From: Alteromonas lipotrueae
GTDB taxonomy: Bacteria > Pseudomonadota > Gammaproteobacteria > Enterobacterales > Alteromonadaceae
DNA length: 56,364 bases
Reading direction: 5' to 3'
Assembly: GCF_019249215.1 (NCBI RefSeq)
Contig: NZ_JAESDI010000022.1
Location: forward strand, 1-56,364
In this document: positions 8,783 to 20,146 of the stretch, piece by piece
Position numbering within the stretch: the stretch's first letter is position 1
Layout: the number at the start of each line of letters is the position of its first letter
Translations under genes and position numbers: made by a program
The notes under the pieces: model-generated
Databases searched by the model: none
Seen by the model: the letters and a program-made list of their open reading frames with translations, nothing else
What the model was told of the DNA's origin: nothing

Positions 8783-9386
8783 ACTATGCGTTGTTATTCC
8801 AATGAAAGACCCCGCGTTTAGTAAGCAGCGATTGTCACCGCATTTACCTGCTAGTGTGCGTAAAGCCCTAGCAATCAAACTGTTTAAGAAAACCGTTATG
8901 TCGTTAAACGGCTCATTTCCACAGTGGCAGAAACTGGTAGTAACGCCGTCACTTTATATCGCCGATTTAGCCACCAGCTTGGGTTGTAAGGTCATATTCG
9001 AGCAAAAAGGCAGTAATTTAAATACTGCGCTTGCCCAAGCCACTGAGTGGAGTATGTCTCACGGCTTTACCCACCAGCTTATTTTGCCTGCTGATATCGC
9101 TCGGTTGGATGCAACCGAACTAACGTCAATTACCTCACTAGCCTATGGCGATACTTCTGTGGTTATAGGCAATGCCTATGATGGCGGCACGAATGCACTA
9201 TGCACTACTCCGCCTAACGCTATTGATTTTGCTTTCGGTAAATCATCGTCTTATGAACATCATCAGGCGGCCATGGAAAAAGGCCTAAAGTGCGTGACGG
9301 TTCAGCCTAAATACTTGAGTCAAGACATCGACCATCCAGACGACCTTCGGCACGTGAATGACGTTGTCGACTCTTTGATTGCTTGA
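8775..9386 (+). CDS. cofC: 2-phospho-L-lactate (or related) guanylyltransferase CofC
   Basis: CofC activates a three-carbon phosphoacid with GTP to give the donor used by CofD. The 203-residue product begins CVVIPMKDPAFSKQRLSP, the nucleotidyltransferase signature loop with a conserved lysine. It continues with ILPADIARLD (metal-binding aspartate), GGTNAL (about 137) and FGKSSSYEHHQAA, all typical of CofC/FbiD. The start is a GTG at 8775 with TGGAGG six bases upstream, and it overlaps the end of cofD. Experimental work on the family has shown different substrate choices; no separate reductase for a dehydro-F420 intermediate is seen in this operon. That favours phospholactate or phosphoglycerate over phosphoenolpyruvate, as an inference. 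Confidence 0.92.
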   Translation: MHKLCVVIPMKDPAFSKQRLSPHLPASVRKALAIKLFKKTVMSLNGSFPQWQKLVVTPSLYIADLATSLGCKVIFEQKGSNLNTALAQATEWSMSHGFTHQLILPADIARLDATELTSITSLAYGDTSVVIGNAYDGGTNALCTTPPNAIDFAFGKSSSYEHHQAAMEKGLKCVTVQPKYLSQDIDHPDDLRHVNDVVDSLIA

Positions 9387-9396
9387 GGTAGAAAGT

Positions 9397-10179
9397 ATGC
9401 AAGCACTTACCATCAACACTATTGAAGGCTTACCGGATATCCGCGAAGGCGACAATCTTGTGGGCTTGATAATTGAGAAGCTTACCGCACAGCGACAGGT
9501 TTTATGTGAAGGCGATGTATTGGTTATTGCCCAGAAAATCATATCGAAGGCCGAAGGCGCGGTTTGCCATGTTGACGATATTACCCCAACGCAAGAGGCC
9601 ATAGACGTGGCTGAAAAGGTGAATAAAGACCCTCGCAAAGTTACGGTTATTTTATCTGAATCTACCCGCTTGGTAAAAGTGCATAAACACCCTGGCGCTA
9701 ACGAAGGCATTATTCTTACCGAACATCGTTTAGGTCATATTAGTGCTAACGCAGCGGTTGATGAGTCGAACACCGATAACCCAGGCGAGTTAATTTTACT
9801 CCCCAAAGATCCCGACGCTAGTGCGCGAGAAATTGCTGAAAGTCTATGCAAATACTATGGCGCACCAGCCCACAGTATTGGCGTGGTGATAAGTGATACC
9901 TTTGGCCGCCCTTGGCGATTAGGCCAAACCAATGTGGCCATTGGCGTAGCGAATGTGCCCGCATTAAACCCACTTTATGGTGAATGTGATGCTTGGGGTC
10001 GCCCCCTAAAGGTTACAGCGCCTGCCCTTGCCGATGAACTTGCCGCAGCCTCTGGCTTGCTGATGAGCAAACAAGGTAAGTGCCCCGTTATTTTATTCAA
10101 AGGGCTTGAATGGGAAAGTAACCCAGACAGTAAAGCCTCAGACCTGTTAAGACCAACCCAAGAGGATTTATTTGCATGA
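9397..10179 (+). CDS. cofE: Coenzyme F420-0:L-glutamate ligase CofE (single domain)
   Basis: CofE adds gamma-linked glutamates to F420-0 using GTP. The 260-residue product corresponds to the archaeal-length, single-domain enzyme. [16 protein letters not shown] (about 34-49), [14 protein letters not shown] (about 115) and [18 protein letters not shown] (about 171) are conserved family blocks. I start at the ATG at 9397, which has GAGG eight bases upstream, rather than at an in-frame TTG at 9379. The mycobacterial homologue FbiB carries an extra C-terminal flavin reductase domain that reduces dehydro-F420-0. That domain is absent here, which bears on which donor CofC uses. The stop overlaps the next start by ATGA. 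Confidence 0.94.
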   Translation: MQALTINTIEGLPDIREGDNLVGLIIEKLTAQRQVLCEGDVLVIAQKIISKAEGAVCHVDDITPTQEAIDVAEKVNKDPRKVTVILSESTRLVKVHKHPGANEGIILTEHRLGHISANAAVDESNTDNPGELILLPKDPDASAREIAESLCKYYGAPAHSIGVVISDTFGRPWRLGQTNVAIGVANVPALNPLYGECDAWGRPLKVTAPALADELAAASGLLMSKQGKCPVILFKGLEWESNPDSKASDLLRPTQEDLFA

Positions 10180-10856
10180 AGATTGCTATTTTAGGCGGCA
10201 CTGGCCCGCAAGGTTCGGGGCTAGCGAAACGCTTCGCCCTAGCGGGAATAGACGTCGTTATTGGTTCACGAGATGGTGAACGGGCGGCAGAAAAAGCCCA
10301 AGCATTACAAGAATCTATTGCAGCGGCAAGTACAGCCACTACGGGTACCATCAGTGGCACAGATACTATTGCAGCCACATCGGCAGCGGATGAATTCGTT
10401 ATTATTTCAGTTCCTTGGGCTGCGCATCACGCGACCTTAGATGCAATCCGTCCATTGCTTCGCGACAAAATCGTTATCGATATTGTTGTACCGCTGGCAG
10501 AGAACAACCCCAAAGCGGTTGCCATGCCGCCAGAAGGCTCTGCCACAGAATCTGCCCAAGCATTGTTAGGCGATGACTATGCCGTGGTAGGCGCGCTACA
10601 TAATGTATCTGCTGTCACCCTCAATAACCTTGAGCAAAGCATTAACTGCGACATTTTGGTATGCGGTAATCAGCTTGAAGCCAAAAATAAAGTCATAGCA
10701 TTGCTAGATAACTTAGGTGTTCAAAGTTACAACGCTGGCCTAGCAGAAAGTGCCCGCTGTATTGAAGCCATCACCCCCATTTTGATTCGCTTAAACATAT
10801 CCAAAGCAGTGCCATTTAGCCATGCAGGTATTCGTATCTGCCCACCCGATCATTAA
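10176..10856 (+). CDS. F420H2:NADP+ oxidoreductase (Fno/NpdG type)
   Basis: Moves hydride between NADPH and F420 and so supplies reduced F420. The 226-residue protein begins with the Rossmann motif [11 protein letters not shown] (about 4-14). It has GSRDGERA (about 31-38), whose serine and arginines suit the 2'-phosphate of NADP. Later blocks ([33 protein letters not shown]) match NpdG proteins. It is translationally coupled to cofE by ATGA overlap, so synthesis and reduction of the cofactor are controlled together. No glucose-6-phosphate dehydrogenase of the F420 type is seen nearby, so NADPH is the likely electron source. This gene makes it hard to regard the cof operon as a silent relic. 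Confidence 0.9.
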   Translation: MKIAILGGTGPQGSGLAKRFALAGIDVVIGSRDGERAAEKAQALQESIAAASTATTGTISGTDTIAATSAADEFVIISVPWAAHHATLDAIRPLLRDKIVIDIVVPLAENNPKAVAMPPEGSATESAQALLGDDYAVVGALHNVSAVTLNNLEQSINCDILVCGNQLEAKNKVIALLDNLGVQSYNAGLAESARCIEAITPILIRLNISKAVPFSHAGIRICPPDH

Positions 10857-10880
10857 AACGGCTACGTAAAAACAAGGTAA

Positions 10881-10899
10881 GCAGCTAGTGATTAGCTGC
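10881..10899. other. Inverted repeat between Fno and LLM genes
   Basis: GCAGCTA (10881-10887) and TAGCTGC (10893-10899) form a 7-bp stem with a 5-nt loop in the 115-bp gap. There is no T run, so it may be an mRNA processing or stability element, or an operator, rather than a full terminator. Confidence 0.4.
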
Positions 10900-10971
10900 C
10901 AAATAAATTAAGCAAAGAAAATTAAGTAAAGACACGCATTAAACAAAATAGAAAAAGCAGAGGAAGAACAC

Positions 10972-11973
10972 ATGGAATTTGGTATTACGTTTAAAGGTTT
11001 TGTTAGCCCAGATCGTGCCCGTAAATTAGTAAAAATGGCCGAAGAAGCCGGTTTCGATTATTGCTGGTTTTACGATTCACACATTCTTTGGCGCGAGTCA
11101 TTCGTAGCAATGGCTATGTGTATGGAGCACACCACCAAAATGCGCTTTGGCCCGTGTGTGACTAACCCTAACGTACGTGACTGGTCGGTAGCGGCAAGCT
11201 TGTATGCCAGCTTGGCGTTGCAAAGTAATGGTCGTTTCGACATTGGTTTAGGCCGTGGCGATTCTTCCATGCGCGTAATGGGTAAAAAGCCTGCTAACCT
11301 GGCCCGCTTAACCGAATTTACTCACAAAGTGAAAGCTATGGTGCGCGGTGAAGAGGTGATGTACGGCGAATGCGAAAAGCCGGTTAAATTCCCTTGGGCT
11401 ACAGGCTATGAACTGCCAGTTTGGGTGGGCGCTTATGGCCCGAAAGCCCTAGCTGTAGCTGGCGAGCATGGCGATGGTGTTATTCTTCAAATCGGCGACC
11501 CAGATTTAGTGCAATGGTTTGGCCAACAGTGCCAAGATGCAGGCAACAAAGTAGAACGCGATATGAGCGACTTCAAAGTTCAAGCTGCTGCACCTGCTTA
11601 CTTTGGTGACATGGAAACCTGTATTGAAAAAACCAAATGGTTCCCTGCCATGGTAGGTAATCACGTGGCTGATATTGTAGAAAAATACGGTACAGATTCA
11701 GGCTTAGTACCAAAAAGCTTAACCGATTATATAGAACAACGTCGTGGCTACGATTATTCAAAACATGGTCAAAGCGATAACCCTTACCTAGACTTTATTA
11801 CCGACGACATCGTAAAAAGCTTCTGTGTATTAGGTGAAGCTGAAGATCACATTACTAAAATTCAGGCGCTTAAAAATGCCGGAACCACGCAATTTAATAT
11901 CTATTTAGACAACGGTGATGAAGAAAATATTATCACCCGTTACGGCAAAGAAGTTATCCCTGCCTTCCGCTAA
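10972..11973 (+). CDS. LLM-class F420-dependent oxidoreductase
   Basis: The 333-residue protein belongs to the bacterial-luciferase-like (LLM) superfamily. Its N-terminus MEFGITFKGFVSPDRARKL, ARKLVKMAEEAGFDYCWFYD, RFDIGLGRGDSS (about 88-99) and LPVWVGAYGPKALAVAGEHG (about 149-168) are the pattern of F420-binding members related to methylene-tetrahydromethanopterin reductase. From memory it most resembles a subfamily named for Colwellia CPS_4043; this was not searched. It lies 115 bp after the F420:NADP oxidoreductase, with AGGAAG before the ATG, so it is the obvious consumer of locally made F420H2. RutA, the RutR-controlled enzyme of E. coli, is also an LLM protein but uses FMN and oxygen. 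The substrate here is unknown; a pyrimidine-like or other heterocyclic nitrogen compound is suggested by context only. Confidence 0.87.
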   Translation: MEFGITFKGFVSPDRARKLVKMAEEAGFDYCWFYDSHILWRESFVAMAMCMEHTTKMRFGPCVTNPNVRDWSVAASLYASLALQSNGRFDIGLGRGDSSMRVMGKKPANLARLTEFTHKVKAMVRGEEVMYGECEKPVKFPWATGYELPVWVGAYGPKALAVAGEHGDGVILQIGDPDLVQWFGQQCQDAGNKVERDMSDFKVQAAAPAYFGDMETCIEKTKWFPAMVGNHVADIVEKYGTDSGLVPKSLTDYIEQRRGYDYSKHGQSDNPYLDFITDDIVKSFCVLGEAEDHITKIQALKNAGTTQFNIYLDNGDEENIITRYGKEVIPAFR

Positions 11974-12219
11974 ATTTGATGACTAGCCAAGGGCGAGTTT
12001 CACGTAAATTATTGTCATTTAATTTGCGCGCAACTCTGCCCTACGCTATCGCGTTTCCTTATACCCATATCAATAAACCCTTTACCCTAAATCAGTTTCA
12101 ACTCCCCAAAAATCAAGTTTTACCTATATATATTAGAAACTTAACCACTAACCAGCCAATTTCACCAACATCATCACATTGTTAATATACTGTAAACTTA
12201 GGAAAGTAAGTGCCACTTA

Positions 12220-12237
12220 GTTTCATAAACATGAAAC
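12220..12237. promoter_or_regulatory. Second copy of the TTTCAT-AAAC-ATGAAA palindrome
   Basis: GTTTCAT-AAAC-ATGAAAC, whose central 16 bases are identical to 3288-3303 between the aminotransferase and LysR genes. It is 21 bp from the RutR-like site at 12258. The TonB receptor gene therefore carries both local operator types within about 150 bp of its start. Confidence 0.6.
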
Positions 12238-12257
12238 ATGACTTCGACACATGAATA

Positions 12258-12273
12258 TTTACCCCTTGGTAAA
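12258..12273. promoter_or_regulatory. RutR-like operator upstream of the TonB receptor
   Basis: Palindrome TTTACC-CCTT-GGTAAA, 100 bp before the receptor start. The half-sites are identical to those of the cofG operator at 5235. The rest of the 400-bp gap (11974-12373) shows no gene; a short open frame at 11976-12185 has no recognisable product. Confidence 0.65.
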
Positions 12274-12373
12274 ACCCCTTTAGTTTCGTTAGAACAAAAG
12301 TTAATCAAATAAAAAACAAAAAAATACTTCTATGTAGTTTGTAGATGTAACAACAACAAGAAGGGAACACATC

Positions 12374-14689
12374 ATGAAATCGAAACAAACGCTGTGCGCT
12401 TTAGCAATAGGATTAGCACTTCAATCTTCATACACTGCAGCAGCAGATTCGGTGGTACTTGAAAAAATTACGGTTACTTCGCAAAAGCGTGAGCAATACA
12501 TAAACGACGTAAGTATTGCGGTAACGGCATTTAGTGGCGAGCAGATGGAGTCACTAGGTTTTGAAAGCAGCACTGATCTTATTGCATTTACGCCGGGTGT
12601 ATCCCTAGCCGGTGATATTGGTGGTCAACGTGCCATCTTTAACATTCGTGGTGTTGTACAAAACGATTACGCCGATATTGCTGAAGCTCCTGTTGCGGTA
12701 TACGTAGATGGCGGGTACTTAGCCAGTACACAAGCGCAAACATTCGGTTTATTCGATATAGCCCGTGTTGAAATATTAAAAGGCCCACAGGGCACCCTTT
12801 TTGGCCGTAACGCCACTGGCGGTATGGTAAATACCATTACAGCGAAGCCTACCGAAGAAGTGGATGGTTACGCTGAACTCACCTTCGCTAGCTTCGAACA
12901 AAAACGCTTTGAAGGGGCGGTATCTGGCGCATTAAGCGATAAAGTATCGGGCCGTATCTCTGTGATGGCGAACCATATGGGCAACATCCTTGAGAACGTG
13001 TACGAAGATGAAGCGGCCCCCGACACCCGCGCCGGAAGTATTGGCGGCGGCGAAGACGGTTATAACGACGATACCAAAGCATTTCGTGCACAGTTAAACT
13101 TCGACTTAAGCGCTAATTCTAACCTTTTGGTTAGTGCAAATTGGGCAGATACCACCAAAAGTGAAGGCCCTTATCAGGTAGTTAATACCACAGAAGTTAA
13201 AGACGCTGCTGGTAATGTTATTGATGTTATTTACGCCGCTGACGATCCACTAGGCTGTGACACTATTCAAGCTGGCGCGTGTGTAGACGGAAACTTTAAC
13301 GGCGATCCGTTGCGCCCAGTTCAAGGCGGCGATTTTAACGGTAATATCGACCCTGATGGTAGCGGTGAAAAAGTAAATAAAGACTTCGCCTTTGACGATC
13401 AAAACAAAATTAAGTCACGCGGCCTAGCAGCAACCTATGAATATGATTTTGACGATTTCACCATTACCTCGGTGACCGACTGGAAAAACTTTACCCGTGT
13501 TATCGGCCTAGATTCAGATCAAACCGCCTCACCAGAATTGATTTTCCAATCAGACGGCGACATTACCCAGTTCAGTGAAGAGTTGCGCGTAAGCGGCAAC
13601 ACTATGAACAGCAAATGGGTGGCAGGTTTTTATTACTTAAGCATTGAAACCGACTACCTGCAAGGCCTAGCTGCAAGCCCAACGGGCGGTTATTTAGCCG
13701 GCGAAGAGCAAAACACGTTAGCCACCATTGATACCGACTCCTACTCTGTATTCGGGCAAATTGACTACGATTTAACCGACGAACTCGTGCTGGTATCGGG
13801 TTTACGTTTAGTACGTGAAAATAAGTCGATGGACGGCCAATTGCGTCAAAACGCGAACTTGGTAGACCGTGATATTGAAGTAGATTACGGCATTGATCCA
13901 TTGGTAGATGTAGCCATGGATAATGATGAAACCATGTGGTCTGCAAAGCTACAGTTAGATTATAAACCAAACTCAGATACGCTTTTATATGCTGGTATTA
14001 ACCGAGGCGTAAAAGCAGGCAACTTCAACGCGCCTTTAGGCGGTAGTTTTAGCACCTACGACGCCGAAGTACTTCTTGCCTATGAAGCGGGCGCAAAGCT
14101 AACCTTAATGGACGGTAAAGCACAGTTAAACAGTAGTATTTTCTACTATGATTACTCTGATTATCAGTCGTTTTCGTGGGTAAATAATGCTGGCGTAGTG
14201 TTCAACGAAGACGCACAATTTACCGGTGCTGAAGTTGAGCTACTATTAAACCCTATTGATGCACTAGACATCATGTTCGGCGTGTCTTACACCGATGCTG
14301 TGGTAGAAGATTTAGAAGTAGCTTCAGGCGTATTTGTAGACACCACGCCCCCTTACACACCGGAGTGGCAATCATCAGGTTTAGTACGCTACACATGGGA
14401 TATAGACAGCGGCAGTGTTGCAGCGCTTATTAGTGGCTCGTACCAGTCAGAGTCTTTCCATAATGCCCGTAACTTTACTGCGCATACCATTGAAAGTCAC
14501 TTTAAAGCCGATGCACGCATTACCTGGACTGACAAAGAAGATTTATGGAGCGTAGCCGCTTACGTAGATAACCTTACCGATTCAGATCACGAATTAATTG
14601 GTTTCGACGTATCAGGCTTCTACGGTACTTCGCAAATCTCTTACGCAAAACCACGCACTTACGGCATAACGGTAAGACGTAACTTTTAA
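12374..14689 (+). CDS. TonB-dependent outer-membrane receptor, co-regulated with the F420 genes
   Basis: The 771-residue protein starts with a signal peptide (about 1-24, ending in TAAADS). A short segment LEKITVTSQKRE of TonB-box/plug character follows. The plug domain contains SLAGDIGGQRAIFNIRGV and VEILKGPQGTLFGRNATGG (about 133-151). A long beta-barrel ends in ITVRRNF, with the C-terminal phenylalanine used for barrel assembly. It is of the broad-substrate type common in Alteromonadales, not an obvious siderophore receptor, and no Fur box was seen. Two operator types shared with the local regulators lie upstream, so it probably imports the compound that the adjacent enzymes degrade. Uptake of F420 or FO itself is a less likely alternative. 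An intrinsic terminator follows. Confidence 0.9.
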   Translation: MKSKQTLCALAIGLALQSSYTAAADSVVLEKITVTSQKREQYINDVSIAVTAFSGEQMESLGFESSTDLIAFTPGVSLAGDIGGQRAIFNIRGVVQNDYADIAEAPVAVYVDGGYLASTQAQTFGLFDIARVEILKGPQGTLFGRNATGGMVNTITAKPTEEVDGYAELTFASFEQKRFEGAVSGALSDKVSGRISVMANHMGNILENVYEDEAAPDTRAGSIGGGEDGYNDDTKAFRAQLNFDLSANSNLLVSANWADTTKSEGPYQVVNTTEVKDAAGNVIDVIYAADDPLGCDTIQAGACVDGNFNGDPLRPVQGGDFNGNIDPDGSGEKVNKDFAFDDQNKIKSRGLAATYEYDFDDFTITSVTDWKNFTRVIGLDSDQTASPELIFQSDGDITQFSEELRVSGNTMNSKWVAGFYYLSIETDYLQGLAASPTGGYLAGEEQNTLATIDTDSYSVFGQIDYDLTDELVLVSGLRLVRENKSMDGQLRQNANLVDRDIEVDYGIDPLVDVAMDNDETMWSAKLQLDYKPNSDTLLYAGINRGVKAGNFNAPLGGSFSTYDAEVLLAYEAGAKLTLMDGKAQLNSSIFYYDYSDYQSFSWVNNAGVVFNEDAQFTGAEVELLLNPIDALDIMFGVSYTDAVVEDLEVASGVFVDTTPPYTPEWQSSGLVRYTWDIDSGSVAALISGSYQSESFHNARNFTAHTIESHFKADARITWTDKEDLWSVAAYVDNLTDSDHELIGFDVSGFYGTSQISYAKPRTYGITVRRNF

Positions 14690-14748
14690 TTAATAAAAGG
14701 TTAGCTGCGGTTAAAGATACAGCACCGCTCAACAAACATCCTGTAAGC

Positions 14749-14774
14749 AAAAACCCCGTTTAGGGGTTTTTTTA
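14749..14774 (+). terminator. Intrinsic terminator after the TonB receptor
   Basis: AAAACCCC pairs with GGGGTTTT around GTTTA, followed by a T run (to about 14773). It marks the right end of the F420-associated cluster. Confidence 0.85.
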
Positions 14775-14820
14775 TCTTTAATTCACATGAATTTAATTTA
14801 ATCACACTTAGCCACTCCCG

Positions 14821-15311
14821 CAGCATGGATGCTGCCAGCAGAGGCCCCATGGATGGGTTTACGCCGTATTTCCCTCACTTCTCTCGCCGAAATTCCCCTT
14901 GTGTAAGCAAAGCGTGTTCTCCTTAAAAACCTTCTACAGCTTGGATGCTGTTGTGTGGCTTTCCTCTCACCTTTCCCTAGCAAATTCCACCTTGAATAGG
15001 AGTGTTAGTGCGTTCACCTTAGAAATCTTCTGCAGCATGGATGCTGCCAGCAGAGGCCCCCTTTTTCAACCCCTCTAAAATTTCAAGGGTTGCTAGAGGG
15101 GAAGCGTGTTTTCCTTAGAAACCTTCTACAGCATGGATGCTGTAGAGAGGCCCTAGGGATGGGTTCACGCCGTGTTTCCCTCACCTCTCTCGCCGGAATT
15201 CCCCTTGAGCAAGCGAAAGCGAACTCACCTTAGAAACCTTCTACAGCATGGATGCTGTAGAGAGGCCCATGGATGGGTTCACGCCGTGTTTCTAAGGTGA
15301 GTTCGCTTTCG
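14821..15311. repeat. Array of CAGCATGGATGCTG palindromic repeats
   Basis: Four exact copies of CAGCATGGATGCTG (14821, 15033, 15129, 15244) and one with a single change (14937) are spaced 116, 96, 96 and 115 bp. They sit in longer, partly conserved units that include CCTTAGAAACCTTCT before the palindrome and AGAGGCCC after it. In the last unit the hairpin is enclosed by a perfect 24-bp inverted repeat (15214-15237 with 15288-15311). Another inverted repeat, CCCCTCTA/TAGAGGGG, lies at 15070-15101. No convincing protein is encoded. This looks like an intergenic REP/MITE-type family. It is not CRISPR, because units are long, diverged and internally palindromic. Confidence 0.8.
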
Positions 15312-15325
15312 TGCCCCCTCAGGGC

Positions 15326-15355
15326 TTGTAATTTTATTTTCTTTCGCTTTATACT
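15326..15355 (+). promoter_or_regulatory. Probable promoter of the thiamin operon
   Basis: TTGTAA (15326-15331) and TATACT (15350-15355) with an 18-bp spacer place the start of transcription near 15362, just ahead of the riboswitch P1 stem. Sequence match only. Confidence 0.5.
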
Positions 15356-15366
15356 GATTACAGTTA

Positions 15367-15463
15367 CTTGTCGGAGTGCTCAACTGAATTAACCCAGTGA
15401 GCTGAGACCGCGAAAGCGGGATCCGTTGAACCTGATCAGGCTAATACCTGCGAAGGGAACAAG
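15367..15463 (+). ncRNA. TPP riboswitch (THI element)
   Basis: The conserved thiamin pyrophosphate aptamer parts are in order: CTTGTCGGAGTGCTC, GCTGAGACCGCGAAAGCGGG, then CCTGATCAGGCTAATACC and CTGCGAAGGGAACAAG. The ends pair (CTTGT with ACAAG) to close P1. It lies 170 bp upstream of thiC in the same direction. In the leader, TACAAAGTG (15468-15476) is complementary to CACTTTGTA (15567-15575), and GACAAG (15593-15598) could compete with P1, so an expression platform is present. Excess TPP would reduce expression of the thi operon. Confidence 0.95.
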
Positions 15464-15608
15464 AAAGTACAAAGTGGTAAGTTGTAAATGGTAAAAGTTA
15501 AGCCTTGTTGTATGGCATGACTTTATCCTTCGGGATTTTGCCTGCAATACCGGTCATGCTTCTGCGCACTTTGTATTCTCTCCTCCACTCCTGACAAGCA
15601 TTTTATAA

Positions 15609-19184
<3,576 letters not shown>

Positions 19185-19192
<8 letters not shown>

Positions 19193-19946
19193 TGCACACC
19201 TTTCTGCCGATGACATCAGCCGTTACAGTCGCCAGTTGCTGCTTGATGACATTGACGAAGAAGGGCAAGCTCGCCTGAAACAAGCATACGCTGTTGTTAT
19301 CGGGCTTGGAGGGCTAGGTACCTTAGTTGCGCGTTACTTGGTGGGTGCAGGTATTGGCAAAGTGTTGCTGGTAGATAACGACACTGTTGATAAGAGTAAC
19401 ATCCATCGGCAAGTGCTGTTTAACCAAGAACATATTGGCCAATACAAAACAAAAGCCAGCTATGCCCAGTTGCGCCTAGTAAACCCCCACACCCAGATTG
19501 AACTAGCCGAAATTCACGCAAATAGCAGTAACTTACCGTTGCTGATAACCGGTGCCCAGTGCGTGCTGGATTGCAGTGACAACATCACTACCCGAAAAGC
19601 CATTAATGCCGCTTGTGTTAACCAGCGCAAAGTACTTTTTATTGCTGCCGCCAGCCAGTACAGCTGGCAAGCGATAAACCTGCAATTGAGTGAAAAAAAC
19701 AGTGGCTGCTACGCATGCCTACTTGCGCACACAAGGGTACAAGAAGACTGCATCAGTCAAGGTATTTTAGGCCCTGTGGTAGGCATGGCAGCATGCTTTC
19801 AAGCCACACAAGCATTGCTGTACATGGCGAATCCGAATACAAATATTACGTGGGGGCAATACCACATTATGAATGTGACCACTGCGCAGTTTCAGTCTTT
19901 TTCACTTCCGGCCTTTGTTCACTGCGAGGTATGCCAATGCCCTTAA
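19185..19946 (+). CDS. thiF: ThiF-type sulfur-carrier adenylyltransferase
   Basis: Adenylates the C-terminal glycine of ThiS so that it can receive sulfur for the thiazole ring. The 253-residue protein has RYSRQLLLDDIDEEGQ (about 13-28), the nucleotide-binding VVIGLGGLGT (about 37-46) and the E1-like VDNDTVDKSNIHRQ (about 62-75). Paired zinc cysteines occur late (CYAC near 178 and CEVCQC at the C-terminus). The length is that of ThiF/MoeB. The position between thiDE and thiS assigns it to thiamin rather than molybdopterin. It overlaps thiS by 10 bp in another frame. Confidence 0.94.
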
Positions 19947-20146
19947 TAAGTATTTCGATAAATGGTGCACAGGTGAACTGCGCACCAAACACCTCGGTGT
20001 TAGCTTTTCTAACAACTCAAGGCATAAATCAAGACGGCACGGCCGTGGCTAAAAACGGCGATATTCTGGCCAAGCCGCTTTGGGATGAAGTCCACTTACA
20101 AAACAACGATAAGCTTGATGTTTTCACGCTTGTAGCAGGAGGGTAA
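19937..20146 (+). CDS. thiS: Sulfur carrier protein ThiS
   Basis: A 69-residue ubiquitin-fold sulfur carrier that ends in the required Gly-Gly (TLVAGG). Its C-terminal glycine is adenylated by ThiF and thiocarboxylated, then donates sulfur to ThiG. The ATG at 19937 gives the normal ThiS length; a longer in-frame reading from 19715 lies inside thiF and is not used. The thiG ATG follows the stop directly with no gap. Confidence 0.95.
   Translation: MPLISISINGAQVNCAPNTSVLAFLTTQGINQDGTAVAKNGDILAKPLWDEVHLQNNDKLDVFTLVAGG

Noticed and set aside
11976..12185. Small gene in the gap before the TonB receptor
   Set aside because: No ribosome-binding site, no recognisable product and low-complexity composition. 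The region is better explained as promoter DNA.
5330..14689. Recent transfer of the F420 cluster on a mobile element
   Set aside because: No integrase, transposase, tRNA end or direct repeats flank the cluster within the window, and base composition looks like its neighbours by eye. Older transfer remains possible.
14798..14983. Leftward 61-residue gene within the repeat array
   Set aside because: It consists of the repeat units themselves and other units do not keep the frame.
14821..15311. CRISPR array
   Set aside because: Units are about 100 bp, diverged, internally palindromic and unevenly spaced; no cas genes are present.
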